64,000 bases of DNA from Panagrolaimus kolymaensis (taxonomy: Eukaryota; Nematoda; Chromadorea; Rhabditida; Panagrolaimidae): contig JAJQJQ010000068.1 in assembly GCA_028622995.1 (NCBI GenBank), forward strand, positions 744,001 to 808,000, written 5' to 3'. The notes under the pieces were generated by a model. That model saw only the letters and a list, made by a program, of their open reading frames with translations. It was not told the DNA's origin and ran no database searches. Below, piece by piece: positions 12,008 to 25,004 of the stretch (position 1 is its first letter; each line of letters starts with the position of its first letter). A program made the translations under genes and the position numbers.

Positions 12008-13735
12008 CCCACTCCAGATGGATGTTAATTTTAATTTTAATTTTTTTTTATTTCCTTATAAACAACATTTTATAATATGATTATGCAATGCAGCGAAAAT
12101 GAAAACACACAAAAATAGCTTGGTTGATTCCACTATTTTTTTTAACCCTTTTTTTCTTATTTTGAATTTAAATTTTCTTGGAAAATCTTTTAATAGTCAT
12201 TGTTATTGTTGACTGACGTTCGTTACCGTATTTTTCGATTTTAACCTCAAAAAAAATATTTATCATAATTTTTTCTTTATTCTCATTTGGGAATTTAAAT
12301 TCCTGGAAAACATGTGTAGTAAAAAAAACGAATAATAATAACTGCTTGAATTTTAAACATTTATTTTTTTATTTTTTAAAGAAACAAACAACAAACTAAA
12401 TTTAGCTTGTTTCTATTTTTGACTTATTTTATGTATGTTTAACTCATCAAAAAAAATATATTTATAAATAACGTCACACATTCATTTGCATTTTAATTTT
12501 GCATGAAAGAATTAATGAATGACGACGGTGCAAAAGCAGAAGCAAATTGCAGAGAAAAAAAATTATTATTTACTTCTTTTTTTTTGTTCTTGGTGATCAG
12601 ACAAGTTTTCTTTTTGTTTTTGAGTTTAAAAAAACAAAAAAGCGGAAGTTTGCTTTTCGGTCATTAAAGAATAAAAAGAGGGAAATTTTTGAAGATGGCA
12701 AATTCAAAAGATTTGCTTTTTGACCTACAAAAAATAAAAATCTCCGTGAATAGGAACCATTTGGTTTTGGAATTTTGTTTTTCATAGTTTATTACACCAA
12801 GAAAATCATTTCCAATCCTTTCTAATGATAATTTTTTTCTAAAACTATAGTAGCGTCCTTTGAATTTTTGGCTTCTCACCTTTGAGCTTTATTATTCCCA
12901 TCTAATTGTCAGACGACGATACACGACAATTAAAACTTTTACTTTTCGATGACAAATTTTTTCTGACTACGTAATATCTCTATTTTCGATTCTTCTTCTT
13001 TAAAAAACAACCGTAAATTCATTTTTACTTATTTGTTTTGTTGTTTTTTTTTTGTTGACACCTTTAAAAAAATGGATGGCAACAACATACATTAACGACG
13101 ACGTACTTATGTTAGTTAGAAACTTTAATCTTTTAATAAGCTTCCGTTAATTATTTTTTTACAAGGATTTAAATATTATAAAAAGGATTTATTTGACGTC
13201 GTCTCCAAAAAAATGTGTTGCGAAGAATTTCCAAATAAGATAGTGAATGATACATTCCTGAATTTTACGTGTGCCTTGAGGATGGTTAGGAGGTGTTTAT
13301 AAGAATAAAAAATAGATTAGGAAGCGCAGTATAAAAATGGAGGAGTAAAAAAGATTTAAAATGTTACTGTAGTTAACCGACGTTGGTCTTTTTAGTCACT
13401 TTCTAAAAATTATAATTTAATTCTTCATTTTAGTTATATTTTTTTAACGGTATTGTAATTTTCTTGTAAAAAAAAAACTAAAAATGAATAAATTAAAATA
13501 ATTTTATTTTATTTTATTTTCCTAAATTAATGGGCTTTTTTAAAGTTCAAATACTCGACATTTTCTTTGCTCTTTTCTTAAAATTATTTTCAACTATCCA
13601 ACCTTTTTTAAGAGCTTAGAGAGTTTTTTGGGACTTTTTGGTTTGATCAAAAAAAGAAAGGATTGTTTTCACCTTGGTCTTTTTTGTTCTTTTAAAAAAT
13701 GATTCGAATGTTCAGAAACATGTGTCCTTTTTGCC
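12008..13735. other. Intergenic, AT-rich, no gene seen
   Basis: This unique sequence begins where hAT copy 1 breaks off. It has long A/T runs and no open frame with coding character. The two overlapping frames at 12597-12879 (-) are low-complexity Lys/Phe-rich and were not accepted. Confidence 0.5.
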
Positions 13736-13807
13736 TCCCTAATGGTCTAGTGGTTAGGATTTCTGGTTTTCACCCAGGCGGCCGGGGTTCGATTCCCCGT
13801 TAGGGAA
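13736..13807 (+). tRNA. tRNA-Glu (anticodon TTC)
   Basis: The 72-nt sequence folds as a standard tRNA. A 7-bp acceptor stem pairs TCCCTAA with TTAGGGA. The D-arm contains GGTCTAGTGGTTAGGA (A box). The anticodon stem TCTGG/CCAGG surrounds the loop TTTTCAC, placing TTC at positions 34-36. The T-arm is CCGGGGTTCGATTCCCCG (B box). The discriminator is A at 13807. A T-run for RNA polymerase III termination starts about 9 bases downstream. No intron. Confidence 0.93.
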
Positions 13808-15737
13808 GTTATCTTTTTGCTTTTTTTCTTCATAAAAATTTCCAAGTAACAAGTAATTTACTTTTTGCAAATCAAAAGACGTGTTTAAATTGTTTATTAC
13901 TTTTTACTTTCTTTTTTTCGTCACTAATCGCAACATCATACTTTTCGACACGTTTGCATATTTTAAAGTTAAATCCAACAACAAACATTCTCATTTAACC
14001 CGAGTAAATTTTAAAAGCTCACGTTTATAAACAAACAAAAAAAGGGTTTAATTCACCTAAAAATAAATAATAAATAATAAATAATAATTTTTAAATATGA
14101 AATTAATAATAATAGAAAATGTGAGGGTTCGTTGCTGTAATAAAAATAATTAGGTCCAAATGATTATTATTATTTTTTTGTAATTTCTTTGTTCGGCATA
14201 ATCGCTTGCTTTTTATAACATAGAACTTTGTTGAATGTAGCCATTAAAATTTATTATTTAACGCTTCCGATAATAAAAAATAAGAAAAAACAAAAAACAA
14301 GAACTTTTCAAAATATAAAAAAAAAATTATGCGGATTTTTTACTTAATTTTTCGTTGCTTTTATGAGTCGTCTTTGCAAAACTATAAAAAACAAAGGTTA
14401 AAAACAAAAAACACAAAACAATGCAAAAGAATTACAAGGGTTTTTGAAAGTTCAAACTTCAAAACTCTTTCTTTCAACTTTCAATTTTATTCGAAACATT
14501 TTTAGCTCAAAATTTGCGTCACATTTTCCGGTTTCATTGAGAAATGAAAAAAAGAGGTTCCATTAAAAAAATTGGAACAAAGCCTTAAATATGAAAAGAA
14601 AATATGCTACCATTATGCAAGGAGAAGGTAGCTAGCTATCTTTAGAATAAAAACATTTATCCTTGTTCGAATTTTGAACAAGTACATTTATTTTTTTTGG
14701 TTGGTGACACTCGCTTGAGATGGAGAAAAAAAGTGTCTTTTTTGGGTTTAAAAGAAATTTTGGTTTCATGGAGGAAAGAGTTTCACCAAATAAAATAAAG
14801 TTATTAAATTTCAGAGATCTCATTTTTTTGAATAATAAAAATTTTTTTGTAGCCCTATAGCTTTTAATATTTTGTTTTCTTGTGTTGTTAGCATAATAAC
14901 ATTTTAAAGTGGTTTTTAATTTTACTATAATTGAAAGCTTACCAATTGAGGCCATATTTTTCTGCAATTATAGCATAGTTACTTAACCCTTCTAAAATTT
15001 TTTAATAGCTTTTTAATCATAAAGAAATTTTTGGTAATTTTAGTAATTGTTTTTTTTTTTTTTGCAAATTATTATTGTTATTATTATTAGTATTTTTTGA
15101 CGCAAAAAGTATTAAATTTAAAAGCGCTTTTTTAATTTAAAAGCTTTTTTGTTTGTTATTATTTTGAGTTGCATTTTAAAACTACATAAATAATGTAATA
15201 TCGTAATAAGACGTCGTTGATTAGGGGATTCCCCAAAAGTTATTTTCTATTTTGCAATTATTTGTTATTATTTTTTGGCACAAAAAACAAAAAAAAAGCT
15301 TTTAATCTTTATTTTATTTTTTTCTTTGTTTTTAATGGCCAATATTTGTTATAAAAGTAATATTGCGATAAGACGATAATGATGACCTTCCCATATAAAA
15401 AATAATAATTTAAAATTTATTTTAAAATTATTTTAAAATTATTTAAAAATTATTTAAAGACTTTTTGAATCATTTTTCAGACCTGCTTCCCCTCATTTTT
15501 TAAATTATTATACTTTTTGTCCCAGAATAGTTTAATAATTGCTACAAAAAAAATTTAATAAAATCGGAATCACTTTTATTTAAATTTTCACTTCAATCAT
15601 TTTTAATTTTTGCTTAAATTTTTTATATAAAAACAAATTTTAAAACGTTTCTAATAATTAGTTGTTTAATTTTTTTCAGTAATTTTTATTTTCATAAAGT
15701 TTTTTCTAGTGAATTTAATAATATTCACTGAATCATC
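13808..15737. other. Intergenic, AT-rich, no gene seen
   Basis: Runs of A, T and TTA/AAT repeats dominate. The 111-codon frame at 14632-14967 (-) is Lys/Phe/Asn-rich with no motif or splice context, so it is not called. Confidence 0.5.
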
Positions 15738-15745
15738 TCCCAAAC
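15738..15745. repeat. Target-site duplication of hAT copy 2, left (TCCCAAAC)
   Basis: This is identical to the 8 bp at 19756-19763 on the other side of copy 2, showing that this copy inserted by normal hAT transposition and has not been rearranged since. Confidence 0.9.
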
Positions 15746-18700
15746 CAACCCTGTAAGCCAACCGTCATTTTCGACGGTTACCACCGTCTTTTGACGGTTT
15801 TGACCGTCAATTTTTTTTTTCCAAAAACTCAAGATTATTGATAAATAAGCTATGGAGATTATTGCTGCTCTATTTTTTATAGTTGAAACCTATTTCAGAG
15901 CCTGACGGTCTCCACCGTCAACTGACGGTCGCCACCGTCAAGAGACGGTTGAAACCGACGATGCGCATTTTAGTTATGAATTTTTTTTTAAGGTTTCAAA
16001 ATGATTTTTAACATTGAAAAAATATTATAAAAGCTAATTTCAAGCAATGATTAACGAGTTTTTTCCAATTCAATTCATTATTAATATCAAAAATGCACAA
16101 AAAATGTGAAATACATGTAAATTTTTTTTCTGTTTTTGTTTATTATTTTATTTTTATTTTTTTAATGCAAGATTATTTTGAACATATAAAAATGAAATAC
16201 AAATATATATTATTTTTAGATTATAATATTGTTTTACCATCATTAAAAAACAAAAAATTGTTATTATAAATATGTATGTATGAGAAATATTTAAAAAATT
16301 TAAGAGTTTGGAGAAAGTTTAACTTAAAAAACCATTAGAAAATAATTATAACAATGTTTAAACGTCCATAACTTCAGGTTCTTCTTCTTCAATTATAACA
16401 GGCAAAAAAGGAGCATACTTTTTTTTAAATTTTTCCATATTCTTCATCTTTATCAACATACTCACAGTTTCTGGTGATAAAGATCCACGTAACTTCGTCG
16501 CGGTCCTTCCCAATAAAGAAAAAACCCTTTCGCTTGCGGCACTGCTTGTGATGCACAGAACTTTTCTAGCTAGGATAGCAATATGAGGAAATACTTTAGC
16601 GTTTGCTTTCCAAAATTCAATTGCGTCGGCATAATTGTAAACAATGCTGTTTGATCTCAAGTCAAGGTAGTTCTCAACCTCAACATCGGTTGGATAAGTT
16701 ACAATTGTTTGTCGATGCTGAGTAAAAGGGGAAGGAGGAGCCGCTGCATATGGATCTTCTACCGATTCATCATTGCTAACTTTATGAACCCATTTCTTTA
16801 AAGTTTCTATGGCCTGTAAAACATTTATTATTCCTATCAAAATTTATTATAATATAGTTTACCGAAGGGATAGAAATTTGTGGAATTTCAAGAATCTTAT
16901 CTTTGTTTAGTGGATCGAGCAGCAAACCCAAAATATAGTAGTCAGATTTTGCAAATAATGTTAATTGATAATCAACGACTTTCAAAGCAGCTTGGGCCAT
17001 CGCTTTTCGATCAGCATTATCATCTTCAATTTGGTCGACAAAAAATTGTCTTAAACGATAATATTCAATATAGACTTTGTTTATTGTTGGAGAAGTTTCA
17101 GACTAAAATTTTAGTTATATGAAAAATTCAGAATGAACATAGGGAAGTAAGTAAAAGACATACTTGGAAAAGAGTAACTGCGTCTTTAATCGGTTCTAAC
17201 AATTCTGTATATGATTTTAAAAGAGGCAAGGTTGAACGATATTCTTGAAGTGCTTCTCGATAAACATATCGACCATTAGCAGAATAGCTATAAAGTTTAG
17301 TATTAATTAAATCCATTTGTTGTTGATTTAATTTGGTTAAGCTTTCTATTGAGCGGAAACGGGACAACCAGCGGGTTTCAGTGAATTTGAATAAAGAGCC
17401 ACCAGCTTTTGATATTTTGTTTTTTAACCAAGGTCGAGAGCTAAAATAACAAAAATAAATAAATATTAAATAGCTTTTATGATGGCTTACTTCACTCCCT
17501 TGATTATTTTCATTGACATATCCAATTTTTTTTCAATTAATGTTAATCTTTCACGAGTAGTAACATCTAATTGAAATTCTGCTGGCAAGTAGTTATTTTT
17601 ATATGGGCATACGGCCCTTTTGCTGAGTAAGTTCAACAAATGGCAAGTATCATTCAAACGAGTGTATTCATTCAATGCTCTTACGATATTACTTCCCTGA
17701 TCACTCGTAATTACAATATTATTCTTTAAAAGTTCCAAAGTAATGCCATGTTTTTCTAAAGTCTGAGTTAAGTCATCCAAGACTTCATGACTTTCTGTGG
17801 TTTCGGCAGAAAATTCATGAAAATCCAAAATCCAATTTTCAATTTGCCTACAATTCAAAAATCAATAATTTATGTTAAAGAATAAAAGAAGAATATTTAC
17901 CAATCTTCTGTAGTAAAATGGATTGTAACTACAAAATACTGAGAACCTTTGGTACCGAAGTCAAGCGTCAATGCAGCTCCAAATTTTTTAACATGATCAA
18001 GGATATGCTTTGAAAATTGGGGTTCCATTGTTTTGACAAAAGCTTTGCAATAATTTTTAACAGTTTGCCTGGAAGGAATAAAGCCCAAAATTGATGGATC
18101 GTTAGCAGGGATCACTTTGTTACGTGCACAAGAAATACCATAATCAAAACTGCAAAAAAAAATTTAAAATTTTAGTAAAATATTGGATTGTTTACCCTTC
18201 GCGATATATGCTTTCCATCAAGTTTTTAAGCCCATTATGTTCAACTGTGGAAAATGGGACAACGTCAGTTGCAACCATAAAAGATAATAACTCTGTTAGT
18301 TTTAACTTTAAATGAGCTGGCGGTTCAACATCTTCTTGATTTTGATTTTGGTGTACATTTTTTTCATGCGAGCTTTAAAAAATTTGTTATAAAAATTTAA
18401 GCTATAGTTCATTTTTCACCCACTTTTTTTTAATACATATTCATTTTATGAGTTTAGATTAATAAATGCCAAATTATAAAAAAGTTTAATCTAATTTTTA
18501 TATGTAGAGCCTTTTAAAAAAAACGTAAAAAAATAAATAACAATAAGACAGTAATGAACTCAAAAAAAAGTATTAAAAAAAGTTGGCGCTAAAACGATTG
18601 AACCAAGCCCTTTTTAATGTATGCGACTTACTATAAAGTTTGACGACTGGTAATAGTTGCGGCAAAAATATACTTGCATTTAACACACGTTACCGCGGCT

Positions 18701-19755
18701 TCTTCCTTTGTTTCCTTATAAACAATTTTTTGACATCCAGCATATATTTTTTCTCCGAGTTCAAGGATTCCATTACGAAGCGCTTGCAAAATTTCATTTC
18801 TATCGATCGATGTAAGTTTACCTTCGTAAACTTTATTTCGGCTCCCAGGAGTAAGGCTCATTTTAGTTTACCACAATTTTAAAGCAAAATTCATTTACCA
18901 AGAATTACTAAATATAAAAAATCAAAAAATGGCTTTTTTGGCTTTTATAAACAATCGTTATATGCTATTTCGAACAAAATTTATAAAAAGTCATGCTGTC
19001 ATATGTCGATGCCCTTTTCGAAGGTTGTTTACAACTTTTAAGAAATTTTATCTTATGTTGATTTTCATTCTAGAAAGAAAAATATCGAAAAATATTTGGT
19101 GTTTTATTTTGTCGGCGACTTTTCTTTTGCACAAAAAAAGGATGTGGATAAACATTTTTGTTTTTCGTCTTATTTATTATTTTCCTTGAAAACTTTTTAA
19201 AAGAAAAAAAAACCTTTTAAAGATCCTTCGACATTTTGATGATATTTATATAGAAGTAAACATGTGGCATAAGGAAAGTGGCGTAATTTTTCGGTCGTTT
19301 ATATTTCATTTTTATATGTTCAAAATAATCTTGCATTAAAAAAATAAAAATAAAATAATAAACAAAAACAGAAAAAAAATTTACATGTATTTCACATTTT
19401 TTGTGCATTTTTGATATTAATAATGAATTGAATTGGAAAAAACTCGTTAATCATTGCTTGAAATTAGCTTTTATAATATTTTTTCAATGTTAAAAATCAT
19501 TTTGAAACCTTAAAAAAAAATTCATAACTAAAATGCGCATCGTCGGTTTCAACCGTCTCTTGACGGTGGCGACCGTCAGTTGACGGTGGAGACCGTCAGG
19601 CTCTGAAATAGGTTTCAACTATAAAAAATAGAGCAGCAATAATCTCCATAGCTTATTTATCAATAATCTTGAGTTTTTGGAAAAAAAAAATTGACGGTCA
19701 AAACCGTCAAAAGACGGTGGTAACCGTCGAAAATGACGGTTGGCTTACAGGGTTG
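15746..19755 (-). mobile_element. hAT transposon copy 2, complete, 4010 bp
   Basis: Ends are CAACCCTG and CAGGGTTG. The terminal inverted repeats are about 454 bp long and, as far as read by eye, perfect (15746-16199 and 19302-19755). The 8-bp duplication TCCCAAAC lies at 15738-15745 and 19756-19763. The transposase gene (18861-16358) is intact. Within each inverted repeat are ten ACCGTC/GACGGT hexamers in strictly alternating orientation, likely transposase-binding sites. This is the reference structure for the family in the window. Confidence 0.95.
16358..18861 (-). CDS. hAT-superfamily transposase, 661 aa (copy 2)
   Basis: Identical exon layout to copy 1, shifted by 7688: 18861-18632, 18372-18196, 18149-17901, 17847-17491, 17440-17164, 17102-16863 and 16813-16358. 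The translated exon segments are the same as in the other two copies, residue for residue where compared. BED-like N-terminus, Asp-containing catalytic core and hATC domain are all present. With both element ends intact and its own target duplication, this copy should be capable of autonomous movement if expressed. Confidence 0.92.
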
Positions 19756-19763
19756 TCCCAAAC
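19756..19763. repeat. Target-site duplication of hAT copy 2, right (TCCCAAAC)
   Basis: Matches 15738-15745 exactly, adjacent to the CAGGGTTG end of copy 2. Confidence 0.9.
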
Positions 19764-22700
19764 TCCACTTTTTTTTTCTTTGAATTCTTTTTTTTTTGTT
19801 TTGTACTCAATTTTTTTAATTAAAATTATTTTCTTTTTATCATTTACACCTGCAGCAGCAGCTTCTGATTGGCATATACCTATTTCATATTATTATATTT
19901 ATTATCATTTAGTTATTTAGTTGTTACTCATAGTAACTTCCACGAAGAAAAAAAAATTCTTTTAAAACATCTGCCAAAAAATATTTAAAATTTGTCTTTG
20001 AAAATGTTTAAAAATGTGGTTTGATTGTACTTTTATGATTTCTTAGAAAATTTAAAAAATTTAAAGTTTTGCAAAAAAAAAATTGGAAAAAGTTTTTTAG
20101 GTTTAATAAAAGTGAACTTTTTCGATGTCATAGAAAAAGAAAATTAGCACTTTTGAAACAGTTGTAAATTTTAGATATAAAAAGTCTGTTAAAAAAAACT
20201 GACATTTTTCGTGATTACTCATTTTTCATTTTCTTGATAAAGTTTACTGACGCATTTTTTACTCAAACTAAATTTGTGCTACGCATCGGTCATTTTTTTC
20301 CAAGAAGTTTGAGACGCCTGTCCGCCAATAGTGTTTTCAAAAAATGACCACTTTAATAGGTATTTGACATAATCGAATTTTTTTATTGCTTTCTAAACAA
20401 AATTTACTCACAACCAAAAGCTGTAATTTAATTTTTTCATTTTTTCGCTCAAAAACTCAAAATATAAGTTTACTTTTACGCATTTTGGTGCCAATGGATT
20501 TTAAGAAAAATTAGTAATGATGACCTTCTTGTTTTAAAAAAAATTCTTGGGTTACAAATCAGCCACAAAATATGACGAATTTACCTAATTTTAATGAATA
20601 GTTTCTAGGGAAAACAAATAACAGTGATATATTTAACGTTACGGTAGAGTAGGCGATGAACAAGAAAAAAATATTTTTAATTACAGTAAAAATAAAATTT
20701 TGTACTTTCGGAACAAAAAATATGGAAGTAAAAGATAAAAAAAATTCTTTTTAGAAACTAAAATTAAAAAATAACTGTAAGTAATTTCATATTTAGTTAA
20801 TTTATGTGAGTTTGAGTGGGATGATGGTGGTTTGGAAGGTTTAAACTTTAAAGCGTCCATGAAAAAGTTTTATTTTATTACATTTTTTCATTTAACGAAA
20901 GAAGAACAAAAAAATGTGTTAAAATTAATTGGCAGAAAAAAAGAGAAAAGTAAATAAAAATGAAACAAAAAAAATGGGCAAAATTCATTCATATTCTTTT
21001 GTTTCTTTATCTTCCATTCTTCTTATTCGTAAATTCAATATCTTTCTTTCTTTCTTTGTCTTTGGTAGTTGGTAGAATAAAAAAGTTTCTCTCTTCTCTT
21101 CTTTTTTCTGCAAGTTTCCAAGAATTTTTAAAAAAATCTCAACAGATTTTCTTTATCCATAAAACATGAAAAAAAAAATGTTTTGGAAAATTGAAAATTA
21201 GTTTTGAGTTTTTCATTTTTTTTGGTTCGATCAAAATATGAGATACAAATTCCCAGAGACAACCATGCTTCTGTAATTCAGCAAAGACGAGGAAAAATAC
21301 TACCATAAACCAAAATAAACTTTGACGTCCTAATATCTTTTTATTTGTGGGTTTATAATTCTTAAAATCAGCTCCACCACTTCTTGAATCTTCAAACTTA
21401 TTTTCCATTAAAAAAAATATGTTTATTGGTTTTGTTTCTAAGTTTAGAGGTTTTACGTTTCTTCTATTTTTTCTTGGTAAACCAATGACTGAGTTTAACT
21501 TTTTTACGTTTTTTACGTACGTTTGTAAACTATTTTAAACTTTTTGTTTTGTTTGCAAACAAAATATATTAGAAACTTAAAAAGAATATTATAAACCTTT
21601 CCACTTATTAATAATATAAAAAAACATCTGTTGTAGCCACACAAAAAAAAATTTGATTTGAGATATAAAAGCTTCGTCGCGGAACTGAAAGTAAAACAGT
21701 ATTCTTTATTTTTCTGAGATCTATGTTTCAACAAAAAAGGAGCCAGCGTTTAGGAAGGTAAGTGACGTGAACTGCAAAAGCCGCAGCAGCCTAAGAAGCA
21801 AAGTTCTTCCTTTTTTTTCTGTGCATTTTGTTTTACTAATAAAATAAAATATTTAATTTTGCATAATAATAATTTTTAAATATTATATAATTATTATATT
21901 TTTGTTATGTTTATTTTTAAATGCTATAATAGAAGATTCTTTGAACTTATTTTTAGAGAAACAAAAAAAAAATATAAACAAAAATGGCTTTGATGATGTT
22001 CGTATTTATTTTTATCCATGTCATAATTTTAATTTTTTTATGTCACAACTGTCTCTCTCTCTTTCACTCATAAAAAAATAACAATAAATTAAATTTATTT
22101 CAATATTTTTTTATAATTAATTTGAGATTAGCTCAATGGATAATTATAAATTTAACAAAACTTTAAAAAATAATATAAAAACAGTAAACTTTTTTTGTTT
22201 TTTTGCGTCAATGCAGCAGCCTAAGCTTCTTCTCTCTTTTTTTAGGGTGCTTCTATTTGCTAGTATATAAAAAACTGTTGGCCACGAATAACAACCAAAA
22301 TATAAAAATAATAATAAAATCTTTTACAATTTTCTAAGTTTAAAATATTTTTTTTTTGACGTTTGTACCTTTTTCTTGTTATGTCCTTTTTCTATTTACT
22401 ACATACATACGTGTAATAGTATTTTTTTTATTTACAACACCTTTTCTTTTCGAACTATAAAATACAGAACCGACAACCGACGTAAATGAGAAAGTAAGCC
22501 ATTTTCTTTAATTCCATCACAGCAAAATAATATTTATTAAAGCCACTTAAAAAATAGTCTCCATCCTCTCTTTTTTGTGTACCAAGTTTCACTATTTTCT
22601 TTTAACAAAAAATTGTAGTTATAAATTATATTAAAATAAAAATGACATACATACGTTGTTGTTTTTATGGTTCGTAGCAAGTTAATTTTTTTTTTTAAAG

Positions 22701-23681
22701 GGTGGTACTACGATAGAATGATAAAAGGTCTTTGAATTTTATTTTTTTATTTGGTCCCTTCCATTTTTTTATTGAAGCCTTTGAAGTTAATCTCGAAATC
22801 TTCCGAAGCCATAAGAATTATTTGTATCTTATTAATTATTCGGCGTTTTTTTGATTATTGTTGCGTGTTTACTTATTTGTACATATGTTTCTTTCTTTGG
22901 GTCATGGATATAATATTTCTGGGTTACGTAGGTTGGTTGAGATAAAGGTTGAGATATTAGAAAGGCTTGAAGCTTAAGATATAGGAGAAGAAGGATTTTT
23001 AAGAACTAAAAACCCACCCAAAGGAATGAAGGTGGTGGAAGAAGAAGAAAAAAATGATGTTTGAAAGGCACAAATTTAATTTTTATTGAAGGTTTTGAGT
23101 CTAAAAAAATTATAAGTAAACGATATTAATTTTAGGCCATTTTGTGAATTTTGAAAGAATATGTTTCACTTTTCTAAATTTCCTCTTTTTTTTGGTGAAT
23201 ATCAAAATTTAAGCCATTTCAAAATAATGACAGTATTTTTCCCGTTGATTCAAAACTTTTCGCTACAACCATAAATTTTAAAATTCTCCCCATTTTTTTG
23301 TTTACTGTCATATTTTACAACCCACCCATGACGAGATTCTCGTAAATCCTCTCAACAACCCCTCTCCGCGTATTATTTATTTTTATTGGGTTTCTTCCTT
23401 ATTCCTTGAAGAAAAAAAAACATATCCATACATCCATCTTTCGCGAGTGCAAGTACGTGACGCGTGTACTTTGATGCATACTTTTTTTTTATATGTAATT
23501 AATTTGAAACATTTTTAATTAATCTTATAATAATCCAATTTTTTTATTGTTTCAGAGTGTTAATAAATCAACAACTTCCTCTTCAATTTCTCTTTTGGGG
23601 CTTCAAACAAGAAGAAATTCAATAAATTTTTGTTTAAAAAAAGTTATTTGTTCTTCCTTAAAAAAACACAGAAAATAAATT
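19764..23681. other. Long AT-rich intergenic stretch with one weak candidate gene
   Basis: Almost 4 kb of A/T-run sequence. The single frame with coding character is at 21139-21408 (-), listed separately. An acceptor-like TTGTTTCAG at 23547-23555 before the peptide gene at 23682 may mark a 5' UTR intron or a trans-splice site. Confidence 0.5.
21139..21408 (-). CDS. Possible small membrane protein, 89 aa
   Basis: A single frame starts with ATG at 21408. The first 65 or so residues have balanced composition (MENKFEDSRSGGADF...), then GRQSLFW followed by a hydrophobic segment (WFMVVFFLVFAEL) that could span a membrane. The last 25 residues become Lys/Phe-rich, so the true end may involve a splice I cannot place. 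No family is recognised and there is no related frame in the window. Alternative: chance frame in AT-rich DNA. Confidence 0.3.
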   Translation of the reverse strand: MENKFEDSRSGGADFKNYKPTNKKILGRQSLFWFMVVFFLVFAELQKHGCLWEFVSHILIEPKKMKNSKLIFNFPKHFFFHVLWIKKIC

Positions 23682-24092
23682 ATGTCTCCACCACAAAATA
23701 GAATTATATTATTCGCAGTTTTTATGCTCGTTGTTGTATTAGCATCCATGTGTGTTGAATCATTTATTTTGCAAGAACTTCCTCTTTATCGAGCGGAAAG
23801 AAATCTTGAAACTGCTGCATTTGATAGAGCTGTAAGATCAAATAATATGGCAGCATTTAATAATAAACGAAGCTTTCGTGAACATTTCTTTGTAAGTTTA
23901 ATCAAAATTTATAATAATCTTTGGTTCTTATGACGAAAATTTGTGTTTCACCACGAACGCTAAAAACTTCGTGTTGGAATTCTAAATTTTTTGTTTTAAA
24001 TGCTTTTTAGAAAATTATAATTATAAAATCATTTTTCCTAATTTGCATTTTTTTTTCAGTTCCGTAATATACCATACCGTTACTATGACTGA
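23682..24092 (+). CDS. Short secreted-peptide precursor, two exons, 80 aa
   Basis: Exon 1 (23682-23891) ends at a GTAAGT donor. Exon 2 (24060-24092) follows TTTTTTTTCAG and adds ten codons before TGA. The N-terminus is a signal peptide (IILFAVFMLVVVLASMCVES, about residues 8-27). The remainder is charged and contains one dibasic KR near residue 62, the usual proprotein-convertase site. After it comes the carboxy-terminal peptide SFREHFFFRNIPYRYYD, rich in Phe, Tyr and Arg. This is the layout of a neuropeptide-like precursor with one mature peptide. The C-terminus lacks Gly, so it would not be amidated. No known family was matched. A TTGTTTCAG acceptor about 125 bases upstream fits a spliced or trans-spliced 5' UTR. 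Confidence 0.6.
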
Positions 24093-25004
24093 TCATCATC
24101 CTTGCCTCCTCCACCGCCGCCAATGTTACAAATTTAAATTTATAAAATTACAAAAATACAACAAAAACAACAACAATGCAAAAGCAAAGCTTTATCATCA
24201 CTTTTTTTTATTTATTATTAAAAATGTTAATAATAAAAATAATAAAGATATTTTCATTATTGATCTCTCATCTTCATCATTGTTAATATTAATATTGATA
24301 TTCATAAAATAAGAATAATAAAAAGTCAAAATAAAAATGTTTTAACAAAAAAATATTAAAGAAAAAAGGCACTTGCTTGCAAACATTGGAAATGAGAGTA
24401 AAAAAAATTAAGCCAAAAATGGGTTTTAGAAATTTCTTTTGAAATGATACAAGAAAAATAAAGAAAACAAACAATAAATTCTTTTTAATCAAAGTCTAAA
24501 AAAAGAAGACATGCCGTGCCGGTGTTTTTAATATCAGTTAATTTAATGGACAAACAAAATACTCTGGGAAAGTTAATTTTAAAATTGGTGAATTAAAAAA
24601 ACGAAATTTTATGAAGCTCTTCAACAAATAATGTCATAAACCTTCATTTCTTTTATTGCGACAACTCCTTTAACAAGGTTTTTATTTACCCAATTTTTTA
24701 ATCAAGAAATTGTTTATTTCATTAATTTCGTGAGTTTGTTACTTCAAAAAATTGTTTTATCTTATTTTACAACGAGAAAAAAGATAATAGCCTCTCAGAT
24801 AAAGTTTATTTTTCTTTAGGGTCATTTCCGTTTCAAAACCATTGTTGCTTCTTCTTCTTTGAAATTGGACTCTTCTTTCTTTAGCCTTTTTTTCGCGACA
24901 GTTTTTTTCAGTTTCATTGTTCCTTGTTTTTTCGTTGTTTTTAGCATTTTGTAAAATATTAATTATTCATCTCAATTCTCTTTTTTTAGCAAGCCATCTT
25001 CAAA
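24093..25004. other. Intergenic, AT-rich
   Basis: Probably the 3' UTR of the peptide gene (several AATAAA-like motifs near 24240-24310) and the promoter of the coiled-coil gene. A TTTTTTTAG acceptor at 24981-24989, 15 bases before the ATG at 25005, suggests a trans-spliced leader or 5' UTR intron. Confidence 0.5.

Noticed and set aside
14632..14967. 111-codon minus-strand frame
   Set aside because: Lys/Asn/Phe/Ser-dominated low-complexity translation with no domain and no splice signals.
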